From the NCBI GenBank assembly GCA_031769625.1, contig JAUIMM010000637.1:2147501-2211500 (forward strand): 64,000 nucleotides of DNA. Reading direction: 5' to 3'. The notes beneath the pieces were generated by a model. That model was not told the DNA's origin, did not search any database, and saw nothing but the letters and a program-made list of their open reading frames with translations. Position numbers and translations under genes: made by a program. The stretch is from Taudactylus pleione (Eukaryota; Chordata; Amphibia; Anura; Myobatrachidae). Position 1 is the first letter of the stretch. Each line of letters begins with the position of its first letter. Shown one piece after another: positions 30,891-43,485 of this stretch.

Positions 30891-31650
30891 GTTAGATAGA
30901 TACTAAAGTGTCAACATCTTTGCTAGAATTTTCAATAGCTTCAGCCTCAGACAATTTCCCAATGGATAGAGTAGACAATTAATACAAGTAAAGGCATTAT
31001 TACATAGAGGAGAGTCAATAGAAGTTTGGTAACATAATTTGGGATGAATCAATAAGGGGAAGACATGTTATCAGTAGAATTAATACAGAGGCCAGAATAT
31101 GGCTGGGAATCAATATGGGGGTCATGATATGGCACAATGTGTCACAAGTAGAAGGTTGGGGGGAGCATAAAGTTTGACCGTAAGATCTGTATTATATATC
31201 AGTCCCTATAATGCTCTCTGTATTGTATGTGTAAAAAGGGTCTGAGGAGGGGTTTCTCAAGGGGGCTCACCCCTGTTGCAGTCATTGACACTTCGGAGAA
31301 CAAGTACTGAATTTAACTTGCACAGATTTTTACAGAGCCGGCCAACTCCTTTCTACTATTAGCGCCTCACACTACATCGAGAAGAAAATAACAGAATCTA
31401 TAGGCTTATGTCAATAATAGGAGATTTATTTTTGGCAGGAAAATGGGTACATCATTAGACGGGTAAATAGACATTTAGGAAAACAGGTGACGTGGGAGCT
31501 GCAAAGTCGTCCACACCCTATTAGGGTCCTCAGTTGACACAGGCCTAATGCCTGAAGTAAGAGGGGCATGGGCTCAATGACCTGGGCAGATTGCCCAGAT
31601 CCACTTGTGGGTGCTTCCTGTCTGGTTCCACAGGCCTGATGCCTATGCCC
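30890..31650. other. no gene seen
   Basis: Sequence with stops in every frame and no assignable repeat. On the minus strand an AATAAA lies near 31,420, downstream of the unassigned ORF at 31,657-31,926. Confidence 0.35.
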
Positions 31651-31656
31651 ACTGGC

Positions 31657-32130
31657 CTAGTACCCGACACCCTGGTGGTCTAGGGTAGTCTGATAGAAGG
31701 AAAGCTCCTTACAGGCTTTGCTGACCTTGGTGGGCACAGGGGTCATTTCCCCGCAGTGGTCAGTGCTGTCCATCAGTTGGATCTTGACCGTCGAAGGCTT
31801 CACTTGGGTGGTGGAAGCACTTTTGCTGACCATAGGGCTTAGGCATTGGCTTCTTCTTCTGCCGCTGACTCCTCCCGGCCCTTTGGTGCCTTTTCTTCTT
31901 TTCTTTTTCCAGCCAGAGTTGCTCATCTTTGTTCTTCTGCCGGGACTCCTTCCTCGGCCGACTCTTCCTTCTTCTTTTCTTCGGGAGGTATTACCCTCCT
32001 CCCTCTCTGCTGAAGTTCTGACTACTCAACACTCGTGATGACTAAATAAAGCCGGCATGAGTGGGCAGAGCGATGACACAGACAACTGTATTCAGCTCAC
32101 TGCTGATTGACTGCTGGTCCTCGAGCCGTG
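31657..32130 (-). other. unassigned basic ORF with promoter-like upstream sequence
   Basis: On the minus strand an ATG near 31,926 opens an 89-residue frame that starts MSNSGWKKKRRKGTKGPGG and is rich in Lys, Arg and Ser. Upstream on the same strand are two CCAAT-type motifs (GCCAATCACG near 32,135 and GTCAATCAGC near 32,110) and a CTTTATTTAG TATA-like box near 32,045. Downstream there is an AATAAA near 31,420. I recognise no family. It could be a decayed gene or retrocopy, or an unlisted mobile element. The opposite strand is also open, which weakens the case. Confidence 0.25.
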
Positions 32131-32279
32131 ATTGGCTCGTGGCCAGGGCCAAATCTGAAATGCCCGTGCTGCCTCATCGGCATGGGGATCCGATGCTTGG
32201 ATCATCTATTCCTAGACCCAATACAACAGTGTATGGTTTGACATGCAAGACACGTAATGTCATGCAATGTTACGTTTAA

Positions 32280-33462
32280 AGGGACAAAGCTATATTGTCC
32301 GTCTATACATAAACAAGTATATTTTTACATATGCCATGCACTTTAGTTATATGAAGTAGGAGATTGAAGCATGAATTTAGGCAATTACCAGGAAAGAATT
32401 CAAATATGTGCATTTACCCATTCACACATGTTTTTATATCAGCAGTGTGGGCTAAATATGCATTTTGATGAATAAGTTACATAGATCTTACACTACAATG
32501 AGTTCATTGCATTGTCATATGCTAATCAGTCAGAATGTGGGATTGTTTAGCTGTTATTACTAATGCGTAGAAGTACGTGTTTCTGCACGCGTGAAAGGGC
32601 TCACAGTCTGTCCGATGAAATCAGCAATCACACACTTTTTGTAGGAGCTGGAGTACGTTTCAGATTTCAAGAACGCAAAAACACAGTCTCCCACAGCAGT
32701 CAGATATGACACATATTAGAAACATGTGACCGAATACAGTAACATGACGCCTGGTGCAGCTATCTGACAGCTCAAACGCTTCTGAAGTAAAGTAAATATG
32801 AAAAGCCCCTGAGGCGGATTTGGGCTGGGCAGCTGCTTATAGTAACATTATTCCCAATGGAGCACAGACCATACTGCAGTCAGCTGAGTTTTGAGTTCTC
32901 TACAAAACATATTCCATATGAACACTGTCAAGCACTTTAGTTACATAACGTGTTTTTATAGTAGTGTAGTAAACGCTGGCAGATTACTCCACGATACCAG
33001 AACACGTCTGGGTGGATACATTTATTTTAGCAAATAAATAATTGATAATTTTTACAACCTCAGCAAAAAAAAAAAAATAATTAAAAAAAAGAATAAGATT
33101 GGGGAGATATTTAAGGAGCCAAAAAACTGATTAATTCAAACCGCTGTACATTCCCCCCTTATCTGTAGATGGAAATCTGCCTCAGTCAGGGGTGTGCAAT
33201 CAGTGCCAAAGCCCCGGGGTGCCAGGCTGCGGAGGTGCAATAGTTACTGCCTCGACAGCACCCTGGAAAGGCAAACTCTCTGCATGGAAAGCCTTAGGAC
33301 ATGCCCAGCAGCCATCTGTATGCTAGTAGTGTGATACATTATCTCTCCCAGCTCTTGCTGTGTGATGTTGTGAAGTCACATGCTCCGGGGGCAGGGGGTG
33401 CCAGCCCAGGGCGCAATGGCACCCTGTAACTACACTAGCACCAATGTTGAATGCTTTGACTC
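32280..33462. other. no gene; AT-rich flank of the satellite
   Basis: No coding frame above background. An A-rich stretch lies at 33,065-33,090. Confidence 0.4.
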
Positions 33463-36400
33463 AATATAAATGGTGCTCTCACAAGAGACAGCTATGGGAA
33501 ATATAAATGTCGCTCACACAAGAGACAGCTATGGGAAATATAAATGTCGCTCACACAAGAGACAGCTATGGGAAATATAAATGTTGTTCTCACAAGAGAC
33601 AGCTATGGGATATATAAATGGCGCTCACACAAGAGACAGCTATGGGAAATATAAATGTTGTTCTCACAAGAGACAGCTATGGGATATATAAATGGCGCTC
33701 ACACAAGAGACAGCTATGGGAAATATAAATGGTGCTCTCACAAGAGACAGTTATGGGAAATATAAATGGTGCTCTCACAAGAGACAGCTATGGGAAATAT
33801 AAATGTTGTTCTCACAAGAGACAGCTATGGGAAATATAAATGGCGCTCTCACAAGAGACAGCTATGGGAAATATAAATGGCGCTCTCACAAGAGACAGCT
33901 ATGGGAAATATAAATGGTGTTCTCACAAGAGACAGCTATGGGAAATATAAATGGTGTTCTCACAAGAGACAGCTATGGGAAATATAAATGGTGTTCTCAC
34001 AAGAGACAGCTATGGGATATATAAATGGCGCTCACACAAGAGACAGCTATGGGAAATATAAATGTTGTTCTCACAAGAGACAGCTATGGGATATATAAAT
34101 GGCGCTCACACAAGAGACAGCTATGGGAAATATAAATGGTGCTCTCACAAGAGACAGTTATGGGAAATATAAATGGTGCTCTCACAAGAGACAGCTATGG
34201 GAAATATAAATGTTGTTCTCACAAGAGACAGCTATGGGAAATATAAATGGCGCTCTCACAAGAGACAGCTATGGGAAATATAAATGGTGTTCTCACAAGA
34301 GACAGCTATGGGAAATATAAATGGTGTTCTCACAAGAGACAGCTATGGGAAATATAAATGGTGTTCTCACAAGAGACAGCTATGGGATATATAAATGGCG
34401 CTCACACAAGAGACAGCTATGGGAAATATAAATGTTGTTCTCACAAGAGACAGCTATGGGATATATAAATGGCGCTCACACAAGAGACAGCTATGGGAAA
34501 TATAAATGGTGCTCTCACAAGAGACAGTTATGGGAAATATAAATGGTGCTCTCACAAGAGACAGCTATGGGAAATATAAATGTTGTTCTCACAAGAGACA
34601 GCTATGGGAAATATAAATGGCGCTCTCACAAGAGACAGCTATGGGAAATATAAATGGTGTTCTCACAAGAGACAGCTATGGGAAATATAAATGGTGTTCT
34701 CACAAGAGACAGCTATGGGAAATATAAATGGTGTTCTCACAAGAGACAGCTATGGGATATATAAATGGCGCTCACACAAGAGACAGCTATGGGAAATATA
34801 AATGTTGTTCTCACAAGAGACAGCTATGGGATATATAAATGGCGCTCACACAAGAGACAGCTATGGGAAATATAAATGGTGCTCTCACAAGAGACAGTTA
34901 TGGGAAATATAAATGGTGCTCTCACAAGAGACAGCTATGGGAAATATAAATGTTGTTCTCACAAGAGACAGCTATGGGAAATATAAATGGCGCTCTCACA
35001 AGAGACAGCTATGGGAAATATAAATGTTGTTCTCACAAGAGACAGCTATGGGAAATATAAATGTTGTTCTCACAAGAGACAGCTATGGGAAATATAAATG
35101 GTGTTCTCACAAGAGACAGCTATGGGAAATATAAATGGTGTTCTCACAAGAGACAGCTATGGGATATATAAATGGCGCTCACACAAGAGACAGCTATGGG
35201 AAATATAAATGTTGTTCTCACAAGAGACAGCTATGGGATATATAAATGGCGCTCACACAAGAGACAGCTATGGGAAATATAAATGGTGCTCTCACAAGAG
35301 ACAGTTATGGGAAATATAAATGGTGCTCTCACAAGAGACAGCTATGGGAAATATAAATGTTGTTCTCACAAGAGACAGCTATGGGAAATATAAATGGCGC
35401 TCTCACAAGAGACAGCTATGGGAAATATAAATGGTGTTCTCACAAGAGACAGCTATGGGAAATATAAATGGTGTTCTCACAAGAGACAGCTATGGGAAAT
35501 ATAAATGGTGTTCTCACAAGAGACAGCTATGGGATATATAAATGGCGCTCACACAAGAGACAGCTATGGGAAATATAAATGTTGTTCTCACAAGAGACAG
35601 CTATGGGATATATAAATGGCGCTCACACAAGAGACAGCTATGGGAAATATAAATGGTGCTCTCACAAGAGACAGTTATGGGAAATATAAATGGTGCTCTC
35701 ACAAGAGACAGCTATGGGAAATATAAATGTTGTTCTCACAAGAGACAGCTATGGGAAATATAAATGGCGCTCTCACAAGAGACAGCTATGGGAAATATAA
35801 ATGTTGTTCTCACAAGAGACAGCTATGGGAAATATAAATGGTGCTCTCACAAGAGACAGCTATGGGAAATATAAATGTTGTTCTCACAAGAGACAGCTAT
35901 GGGAAATATAAATGGCGCTCTCACAAGAGACAGCTATGGGAAATATAAATGTTGTTCTCACAAGAGACAGCTATGGGAAATATAAATGGCGCTCTCACAA
36001 GAGACAGCTATGGGAAATATAAATGGTGTTCTCACAAGAGACAGCTATGGGATATATAAATGGCGCTCTCACAAGAGACAGCTATGGGAAATATAAATGT
36101 TGTTCTCACAAGAGACAGCTATGGGAAATATAAATGGTGCTCTCACAAGAGACAGCTATGGGAAATATAAATGTTGTTCTCACAAGAGACAGCTATGGGA
36201 AATATAAATGTTGTTCTCACAAGAGACAGCTATGGGAAATATAAATGGCGCTCTCACAAGAGACAGCTATGGGAAATATAAATGTTGTTCTCACAAGAGA
36301 CAGCTATGGGAAATATAAATGGCGCTCTCACAAGAGACAGCTATGGGAAATATAAATGGTGTTCTCACAAGAGACAGCTATGGGATATATAAATGGCGCT

Positions 36401-38736
36401 CTCACAAGAGACAGCTATGGGAAATATAAATGTTGTTCTCACAAGAGACAGCTATGGGAAATATAAATGGTGCTCTCACAAGAGACAGCTATGGGAAATA
36501 TAAATGTTGTTCTCACAAGAGACAGCTATGGGAAATATAAATGGTGCTCTCACAAGAGACAGCTATGGGAAATATAAATGTTGTTCTCACAAGAGACAGC
36601 TATGGGAAATATAAATGGCGCTCTCACAAGAGACAGCTATGGGAAATATAAATGTTGTTCTCACAAGAGACAGCTATGGGAAATATAAATGGCGCTCTCA
36701 CAAGAGACAGCTATGGGAAATATAAATGGTGTTCTCACAAGAGACAGCTATGGGATATATAAATGGCGCTCTCACAAGAGACAGCTATGGGAAATATAAA
36801 TGTTGTTCTCACAAGAGACAGCTATGGGAAATATAAATGGTGCTCTCACAAGAGACAGCTATGGGAAATATAAATGTTGTTCTCACAAGAGACAGCTATG
36901 GGAAATATAAATGGCGCTCTCACAAGAGACAGCTATGGGAAATATAAATGTTGTTCTCACAAGAGACAGCTATGGGAAATATAAATGGCGCTCTCACAAG
37001 AGACAGCTATGGGAAATATAAATGTTCTCACAAGAGACAGCTATGGGAAATATAAATGGTGTTCTCACAAGAGACAGCTATGGGAAATATAAATGTTGTT
37101 CTCACAAGAGACAGCTATGGGATATATAAATGGCGCTCACACAAGAGACAGCTATGGGAAATATAAATGGTGCTCTCACAAGAGACAGTTATGGGAAATA
37201 TAAATGGTGCTCTCACAAGAGACAGCTATGGGAAATATAAATGTTGTTCTCACAAGAGACAGCTATGGGAAATATAAATGGCGCTCTCACAAGAGACAGC
37301 TATGGGAAATATAAATGGTGTTCTCACAAGAGACAGCTATGGGAAATATAAATGGTGTTCTCACAAGAGACAGCTATGGGAAATATAAATGGTGTTCTCA
37401 CAAGAGACAGCTATGGGATATATAAATGGCGCTCACACAAGAGACAGCTATGGGAAATATAAATGTTGTTCTCACAAGAGACAGCTATGGGATATATAAA
37501 TGGCGCTCACACAAGAGACAGCTATGGGAAATATAAATGGTGCTCTCACAAGAGACAGTTATGGGAAATATAAATGGTGCTCTCACAAGAGACAGCTATG
37601 GGAAATATAAATGTTGTTCTCACAAGAGACAGCTATGGGAAATATAAATGGCGCTCTCACAAGAGACAGCTATGGGAAATATAAATGTTGTTCTCACAAG
37701 AGACAGCTATGGGAAATATAAATGGTGCTCTCACAAGAGACAGCTATGGGAAATATAAATGTTGTTCTCACAAGAGACAGCTATGGGAAATATAAATGGC
37801 GCTCTCACAAGAGACAGCTATGGGAAATATAAATGTTGTTCTCACAAGAGACAGCTATGGGAAATATAAATGGCGCTCTCACAAGAGACAGCTATGGGAA
37901 ATATAAATGGTGTTCTCACAAGAGACAGCTATGGGATATATAAATGGCGCTCTCACAAGAGACAGCTATGGGAAATATAAATGTTGTTCTCACAAGAGAC
38001 AGCTATGGGAAATATAAATGGTGCTCTCACAAGAGACAGCTATGGGAAATATAAATGTTGTTCTCACAAGAGACAGCTATGGGAAATATAAATGGTGCTC
38101 TCACAAGAGACAGCTATGGGAAATATAAATGTTGTTCTCACAAGAGACAGCTATGGGAAATATAAATGGCGCTCTCACAAGAGACAGCTATGGGAAATAT
38201 AAATGTTGTTCTCACAAGAGACAGCTATGGGAAATATAAATGGCGCTCTCACAAGAGACAGCTATGGGAAATATAAATGGTGTTCTCACAAGAGACAGCT
38301 ATGGGATATATAAATGGCGCTCTCACAAGAGACAGCTATGGGAAATATAAATGTTGTTCTCACAAGAGACAGCTATGGGAAATATAAATGGTGCTCTCAC
38401 AAGAGACAGCTATGGGAAATATAAATGTTGTTCTCACAAGAGACAGCTATGGGAAATATAAATGGCGCTCTCACAAGAGACAGCTATGGGAAATATAAAT
38501 GTTGTTCTCACAAGAGACAGCTATGGGAAATATAAATGGCGCTCTCACAAGAGACAGCTATGGGAAATATAAATGTTGTTCTCACAAGAGACAGCTATGG
38601 GAAATATAAATGGTGTTCTCACAAGAGACAGCTATGGGAAATATAAATGGTGTTCTCACAAGAGACAGCTATGGGAAATATAAATGGTGTTCTCACAAGA
38701 GACAGCTATGGGAAATATAAATGGTGTTCTCACAAG
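33463..38736. repeat. 37-bp satellite array with higher-order repeats
   Basis: About 142 head-to-tail units of 37 bp with the core CTCACAAGAGACAGCTATGG followed by GAAATATAAATGGTGTT. Units vary at a few positions: GGTGTT, GTTGTT, GGCGCT, GGTGCT or GGCGCTCAC; GAAATAT or GATATAT; CAGCTA or CAGTTA. The variants recur in fixed order. GATATATAAATGGCGCTCAC recurs at about 34,015, 34,385 and 34,755, giving a 370-bp (10-unit) higher-order repeat, with 333-bp and 407-bp spacings elsewhere. One 34-bp unit is at about 37,020. There is no open reading frame because 37 is not divisible by three and stops recur. Confidence 0.98.
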
Positions 38737-39767
38737 TGGATTTAGTATGTTAGGATTTGATTATAGTAGGGCATCGATCAACTCAGTCTCACCTTGTACA
38801 TTTATGTTTTTCTGTCCTGACGTAACTTAAGTAAGCACATAATAGTATTGTGATATGTAACCCTTCATTGGTAGTGTAGTGTAGACAAGGACGCATTTCA
38901 CGTCACAAGCACATGTGTAAAATGCGTTAGGAGGACACAATGCCATGTGTATGCTGAGAGAGCTGATCTAAAGATGACTTCAGCTCTGCAATATTAGTAC
39001 ATGTACCAGGTTTATGCCTGGAGAAAATAACACAAGCATAGAGATGGGGCTTTGCAGTGTCAGTAGTAAAGGCACGATAATCAATTTGTACACAATATTG
39101 TTTACAGTATACAGTCCAGGCACTGACAGTCAGGGACGTGACACCATGACCTCCAACCTCCTGACTAGAATGCGCTACTGCTCATGTGCAGCTTTACCGC
39201 GGTTCTTCCCTTGCAAGCCTTCATTAGAGACATTCTATTATCCCTGCATATAACTGCTGTGTATAATGTTCATGTACCAAGTATTCCTGTGCATACCTGC
39301 ATCTGTTACTACAAGTATACTGCATTAACCCTGTGTTATCCTGCAACCTGTTCCTGCCGGTTAATAAACCTTCAATCCTACAGGTGTCACTAGTGTGCAT
39401 TGGCCTAATATCCGTTGCACACTGGTGACACTTACAGCATCATCCATAGGTTCTGCCAATAAATATAGAACTGTAATGAAGTGTCTCAACACTATTATTG
39501 AAAAAAACTATTAAAAACAGAGAAATACAAAGTAAAAGTACAAATGCAATTAAATACAAACATTTATTGTATTGCTATTTAAAATTCAAATAAGAATAGT
39601 CTTGAAAACCACAGTGCAAATATCAATTAAGTAATAATAAGCGAGAAAGTGTGTCTGTCTGCTTGTCCCTTATGCACAGAGTTTTGTACCTAGCTCCAAC
39701 AAATTTTGCATGGGTGTGAATTGAAAGATCTACGGTAAAAAGGTAGACAATGTCTAGATACACACAG
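38737..39767. other. intergenic; possible solo LTR remnant
   Basis: A GTTAATAAACCTTCAAT polyadenylation-like signal (39,360) is followed by GTGTCACTAGTG and GGTGACACTTACA (39,422-39,435). This is the layout of an LTR R/U5 end. No clear TG start with matching target duplication was found, so an LTR is only suspected. No gene. Confidence 0.3.
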
Positions 39768-40150
39768 GGGGTAAATGTAATAGGTTGCGAATCTGTGAAA
39801 AATGCGAGTTTTACACTAAACTTGCATTTTTTTACTCATTTGCAAATGTAATAGGGTCCGACTATAGTAAAAAATTGTATCCAATGATTTAACCACAAGG
39901 TTCACCTCAAGTAACCTTGTGGTTACATCATTGGAAAAAAAATGTTGCGGTTCCCACCATAGACTTCAATGAAGATTTCTCACCATTGAAGTCTATGGAG
40001 GAGACAGGCTGACCGCACACAGCCAATCAGCGAGCAGCTCCGACGGAGATGCCTGCTGATTGGGATTAACATAGGCGTCGGTATTTCGATACCTATGTTA
40101 AATCCCTTGCCGGGATTCAGCTGTCGGTATGGCCGCCGGACTCATACCTA
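39768..40150. repeat. hairpin-rich MITE left part and GTCGGTAT fragment
   Basis: Starts GGGGGTAAATGTAATAGG. Contains hairpins AACCACAAGGTTC / AACCTTGTGGTT, TCCAATGATTTAACC-type arms, and CATAGACTTCAATG / CATTGAAGTCTATGG. From about 40,060 a fragment of the GTCGGGAT-type family follows (ATAGGCGTCGGTATTTCG / GGTATGGCCGCCGG). The right MITE end is missing. Confidence 0.5.
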
Positions 40151-40735
40151 CAACTTACAAAAATCTATAATGCTTATTGAATAAAATAGCAATTACAAAT
40201 GGACATAACAAAATATAAATGCCAAACAGTTTTCTTAAAAAAAGGATTCCATAGTATGAAGCTTGGAGAAATCTAGAATGTATGAACAGTTCAAGACTGA
40301 ATCCTGCAAACTATCAATTCCACAATATCACTATATTGCGAGACCTCTGTATTGGCCACTTCTTTTGACAATAATCACTGGTCACTACTTTCTTTGAATC
40401 CCAAACTCATAGATGCACTGTATCATCAGGATATTGGTTCTCAAAACAGATAGCTACTATATTCTACTATACTATTCCAACCTCTAGGTGTGTTAGAGGG
40501 ACTGCTCACACACTGTTCACTGCTTACAACACACAGTGAGCAGCAGCCATCCTAGACGCTATTAGAGGGTACTATTTCATACTATGCTTATTTCTTTATA
40601 CCGAATTTATGTCATTGTTATCTGTTAATTGCCTTAAACCTGAAAGTACTTACTTTCTTCCCATGTCTGCATAAATTATAATTCCACAATGTTTTTCACA
40701 TAATGGACATCATTTGTAGCATGTGGAGAAGGGTG
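40150..40735. other. no gene seen
   Basis: AT-rich sequence without a recognisable element. Confidence 0.35.
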
Positions 40736-41130
40736 TGGTGTATGTTGACATGCTTGGTATGTTGATATTGACCACGTTGTCATTCATCCTGTCGACACTG
40801 ATGAAATATTGACATGATTAGAATGTCAACAAAACGTCCCTGGTGGTTTAGTGGTGACACCTGCAACGGCGGTTCCAGTGATGTCTTTTTAGGTCCGGTG
40901 GTCAGATTATGATGACTTCCAGTGGATCCAGCAGCACTTGTGGCGGTGAGTATATCACTAATCCTAACCCCCAACTTGCCCCCAAGTGCCTAACCCTAAC
41001 CTCCTCTCCCATAGCCTAATGCTATCCATAGTGCCTAACCCTAAACCATACCTCCCATAGCCAAACCCTAACCCTTCAGTCTGTGTCAACATTCTCCACA
41101 TGCCAACGTTTTCAATGACGACATCATAAC
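40736..41130. repeat. GTTGACAT-rich repeat with CCTAACCCTAACC core
   Basis: Repeated TGTTGACATG, GTCGACACTG and TGTCAACATT motifs on both sides of a CCTAACCCTAACC core (40,966-41,075). Related to 12,380-12,716. Confidence 0.5.
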
Positions 41131-41393
41131 TGTATCACTGAGTGTTTATTAGATATATTTATGCATGAATTCCATTGTATATAAATGTATGTAAACAAAA
41201 TGTATGAAATTTGGGTATTTCTATATATATAATTATTTTTCCTTGCTCCCGTTATCTTTTATATATGTTTTTATTATTTGTTTATGGCCGCAAGTCCGGA
41301 TATTGTATTTACAACAGTATTAATACAGGTAAGCCCTGTTTTTCTTAATATTAGAGCTCTGTCCCCTTCTGGGTTACGGGGATACAAGAGAGA

Positions 41394-42763
41394 GGGGCCT
41401 ATTCATCAACACTAAAACAAACGTTTTTAAAGACATTTTCTTTAATTAACGTTATTTTAGTATTCATGAACACACTTAGCACAGTAAATATCACTTATAT
41501 CTCCTTGCTAAGTCCCCTTGCGTTAATTTCCACACTCCCCATACATTAGTACATTAGTATGGGGATATGGAAATTATGGTATTCATCAAATTACGAATAT
41601 TATGTATTTTCGGAATTTGATGGAGTTACTATTCGCCACTGTGAGGTGGCGTATAGTAGGTAACACTTACCTGCTTCCAGCTGGGCCGGTCCCCCGTCGT
41701 CTTCCTCCGACGCTCTGGTCTCTCCTCTGGCTCCGTCTGCTATGCTGACATTGGGCCTGATTCAGACCCACTCGCGAGCGGCTGTCCGCTCGCAAGTGGG
41801 TCGATGTTATGGACTGAGCATGCGCACGACGGAGGGAGCTCCGTCGTGCGCATGCGCCAGACGCAACGAGCAAAGGAAAGTCCTTCGCTCGTTGTGTCCG
41901 ATCAAAGGGGACGTGCTGTCAATGTTGATTGACAGCACGCCCCCTTTGGTGGACGTGCCGGGGGCGTGCCTCCCTGACGGGGGCGTTCCCACGGGAACGC
42001 CTCCCGTCAGAAGCCGGCCCACTGACATCACTAGTGATGTCAGTGGGAGTGATTTTGGCTCTGATAGAGCCAAAATCACTCCGGAGCTTGCGGTTGAAAA
42101 CCTCAACCGCAGGCTCCGGCTCGCAAATTCGATGGTCGCGATGGTCGAGACCATCGCGACCATCACAATGCACGCTCGTATAGCCTGTGGGTGGTGACCC
42201 ACAGCTATACGAGCGTCCAGGAGGACGCTCCATGAAAATGGAGCCCGGCCCTCATTCAGAGCGTGCGCTCTGCTCAGAGCGTACGCTCTGAATGAGGGCC
42301 ATTGTGTTCTACCAGGAGAACACAATAAAGTTTAGAAAAAAACAACAACTTTTTTTTAATTTTTTCTAAACATGTGACAGCATAGCAGACGGAGCCGGAG
42401 GCTGCTGCGCGGGCAGGTAAGTGCTGGACAGGGGGGGGAGAGGTGAGCGGAGGGGGGGGAGGTGAGCGGAGGGGACACACACACAAACTTACCGCATCTG
42501 TAGGCAGTGCTGCGCGTGCGCTGGTTTTACAAATGTAACAGTGCATGCGCAGCACGGATTCCAGCTGCGGTAAGGTAGTGTAGAGAGGGAAAACTATCTA
42601 TTTCCTTAAAAGATGTCATCGCAAAAATGACAGCTTTTTGGAATAGATAGTTATGGAGAGGAGGAATGATAAATTCCTCTGGTAATTAGGTAGAACTAGA
42701 ACTCCATGCGAGTTCTAAACCTAATTACCTCCAGAGTAACTTTAGGTATGATGAATAGGCCCC
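41394..42763. mobile_element. F-family hairpin-chain MITE carrying H4
   Basis: The left end GGGGCCTATTCATCAACAC and right end GATGAATAGGCCCC are inverted (flanks AGA and ATA, a near-duplicate). Left half: CACTTAGCACAG / CTTGCTAAGT, TTCCACACTCCCCATAC / GTATGGGGATATGGAA, and ATTCGCCACTGTGAGGTGGC. Right half: GTGTTCTACCAGGAGAACAC, GCGCGTGCGC region, CTGTCATCGC / GACAGC, and TAGGTAGAACTAGAACTCCA. It is interrupted at 41,753-42,300 by the younger H4 element. Confidence 0.85.
41753..42300. mobile_element. hairpin-chain element H4 (best-preserved copy)
   Basis: Flanked by ATT (41,750-41,752; 42,301-42,303). At least twelve hairpins follow head-to-tail: 41,766-41,802 (GACCCACTCGC arm); 41,818-41,857 (GCATGCGCACGACGGA); 41,859-41,899 (CAACGAGCAAAGGA); 41,901-41,950 (AAAGGGGACGTGCTGTCAAT); 41,974-42,010 (CTGACGGGGGCGTTCCC); 42,019-42,046 (CCACTGACATCACT, perfect); 42,048-42,080 (AGTGATTTTGGCTCT, perfect); 42,083-42,117 (GGAGCTTGCGGTTGA); 42,131-42,164 (GATGGTCGCGATGGTC); 42,173-42,214 (CGCTCGTATAGC); 42,211-42,243 (GAGCGTCC, CTCCAT); 42,251-42,296 (CTCATTCAGAGCGT). 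Together they cover most of its 548 bp. No ORF is shared with other copies. Confidence 0.93.
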
Positions 42764-43485
42764 ATAGTCTTTATAGTATGTCACTTACCTTGACACAGAC
42801 GCCCGTGTGCATCAAAATGCATGAAAGCAGTGGTGTGGGTTCTATTTCCTATCCAGGAGTCCGTCTATATCCCATGCTAGGAATTACCTTATTCTCTTGC
42901 CTTAGAGGTTGTTATGTGGCAGTTGTTACATCTATCTGCTACAAAATATTCCCCTATTAGTTTTACAATAATAAAGGATTCATTAACTGCAATAGGAATA
43001 TTTAATTCTCTTATTGCTGAGTGTGAAATACCATCCTTAGTACATCTCAAATACAGGTGGATAAAGAAACCTTTATAGCAGGCTACCTACAGTGCTAATG
43101 TAAGCTGTTAAGTAAGCATTTCATTTTTTTATCTCTGAATCTTATCACGTACAGTATGTTGGGTTTGTTTATGGTCTGTGGTTGGAGCCCTTTGGAGTTT
43201 AGGGACTTTTTAAACACTAATTTTTCTCATCTATACACAAGATTAGCCATCAATATTACACTATTGTTTGTTTCTCAATTGTTTTTATGTCATTGGAGAC
43301 ACCTTGAGGAATACATCTCTGTACAGAACACAGTACCTTTAACTCATAGACTATATTTTAGCGCAGTTTATAGATCACCCCCAGTGGTCCGCAGCATCGT
43401 ACAGATGGCAAAACAATAAGACAGTACAGTGAAAAGCAGTATAGTACAATACAGTAGACAAGTAACAAATAGCACTAAAAGGACG
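42764..43485. other. no gene seen
   Basis: AT-rich sequence. The frames are short and contain no recognisable motif. Confidence 0.35.

Noticed and set aside
33463..38736. Possible CRISPR array
   Set aside because: Regular 37-bp periodicity has no unique spacers; whole units repeat. It is a eukaryotic satellite.
41807..42325. 172-codon minus-strand ORF in H4
   Set aside because: It runs through successive hairpins, is not conserved in the other copies H1-H3 and H5, and the opposite strand is equally open.
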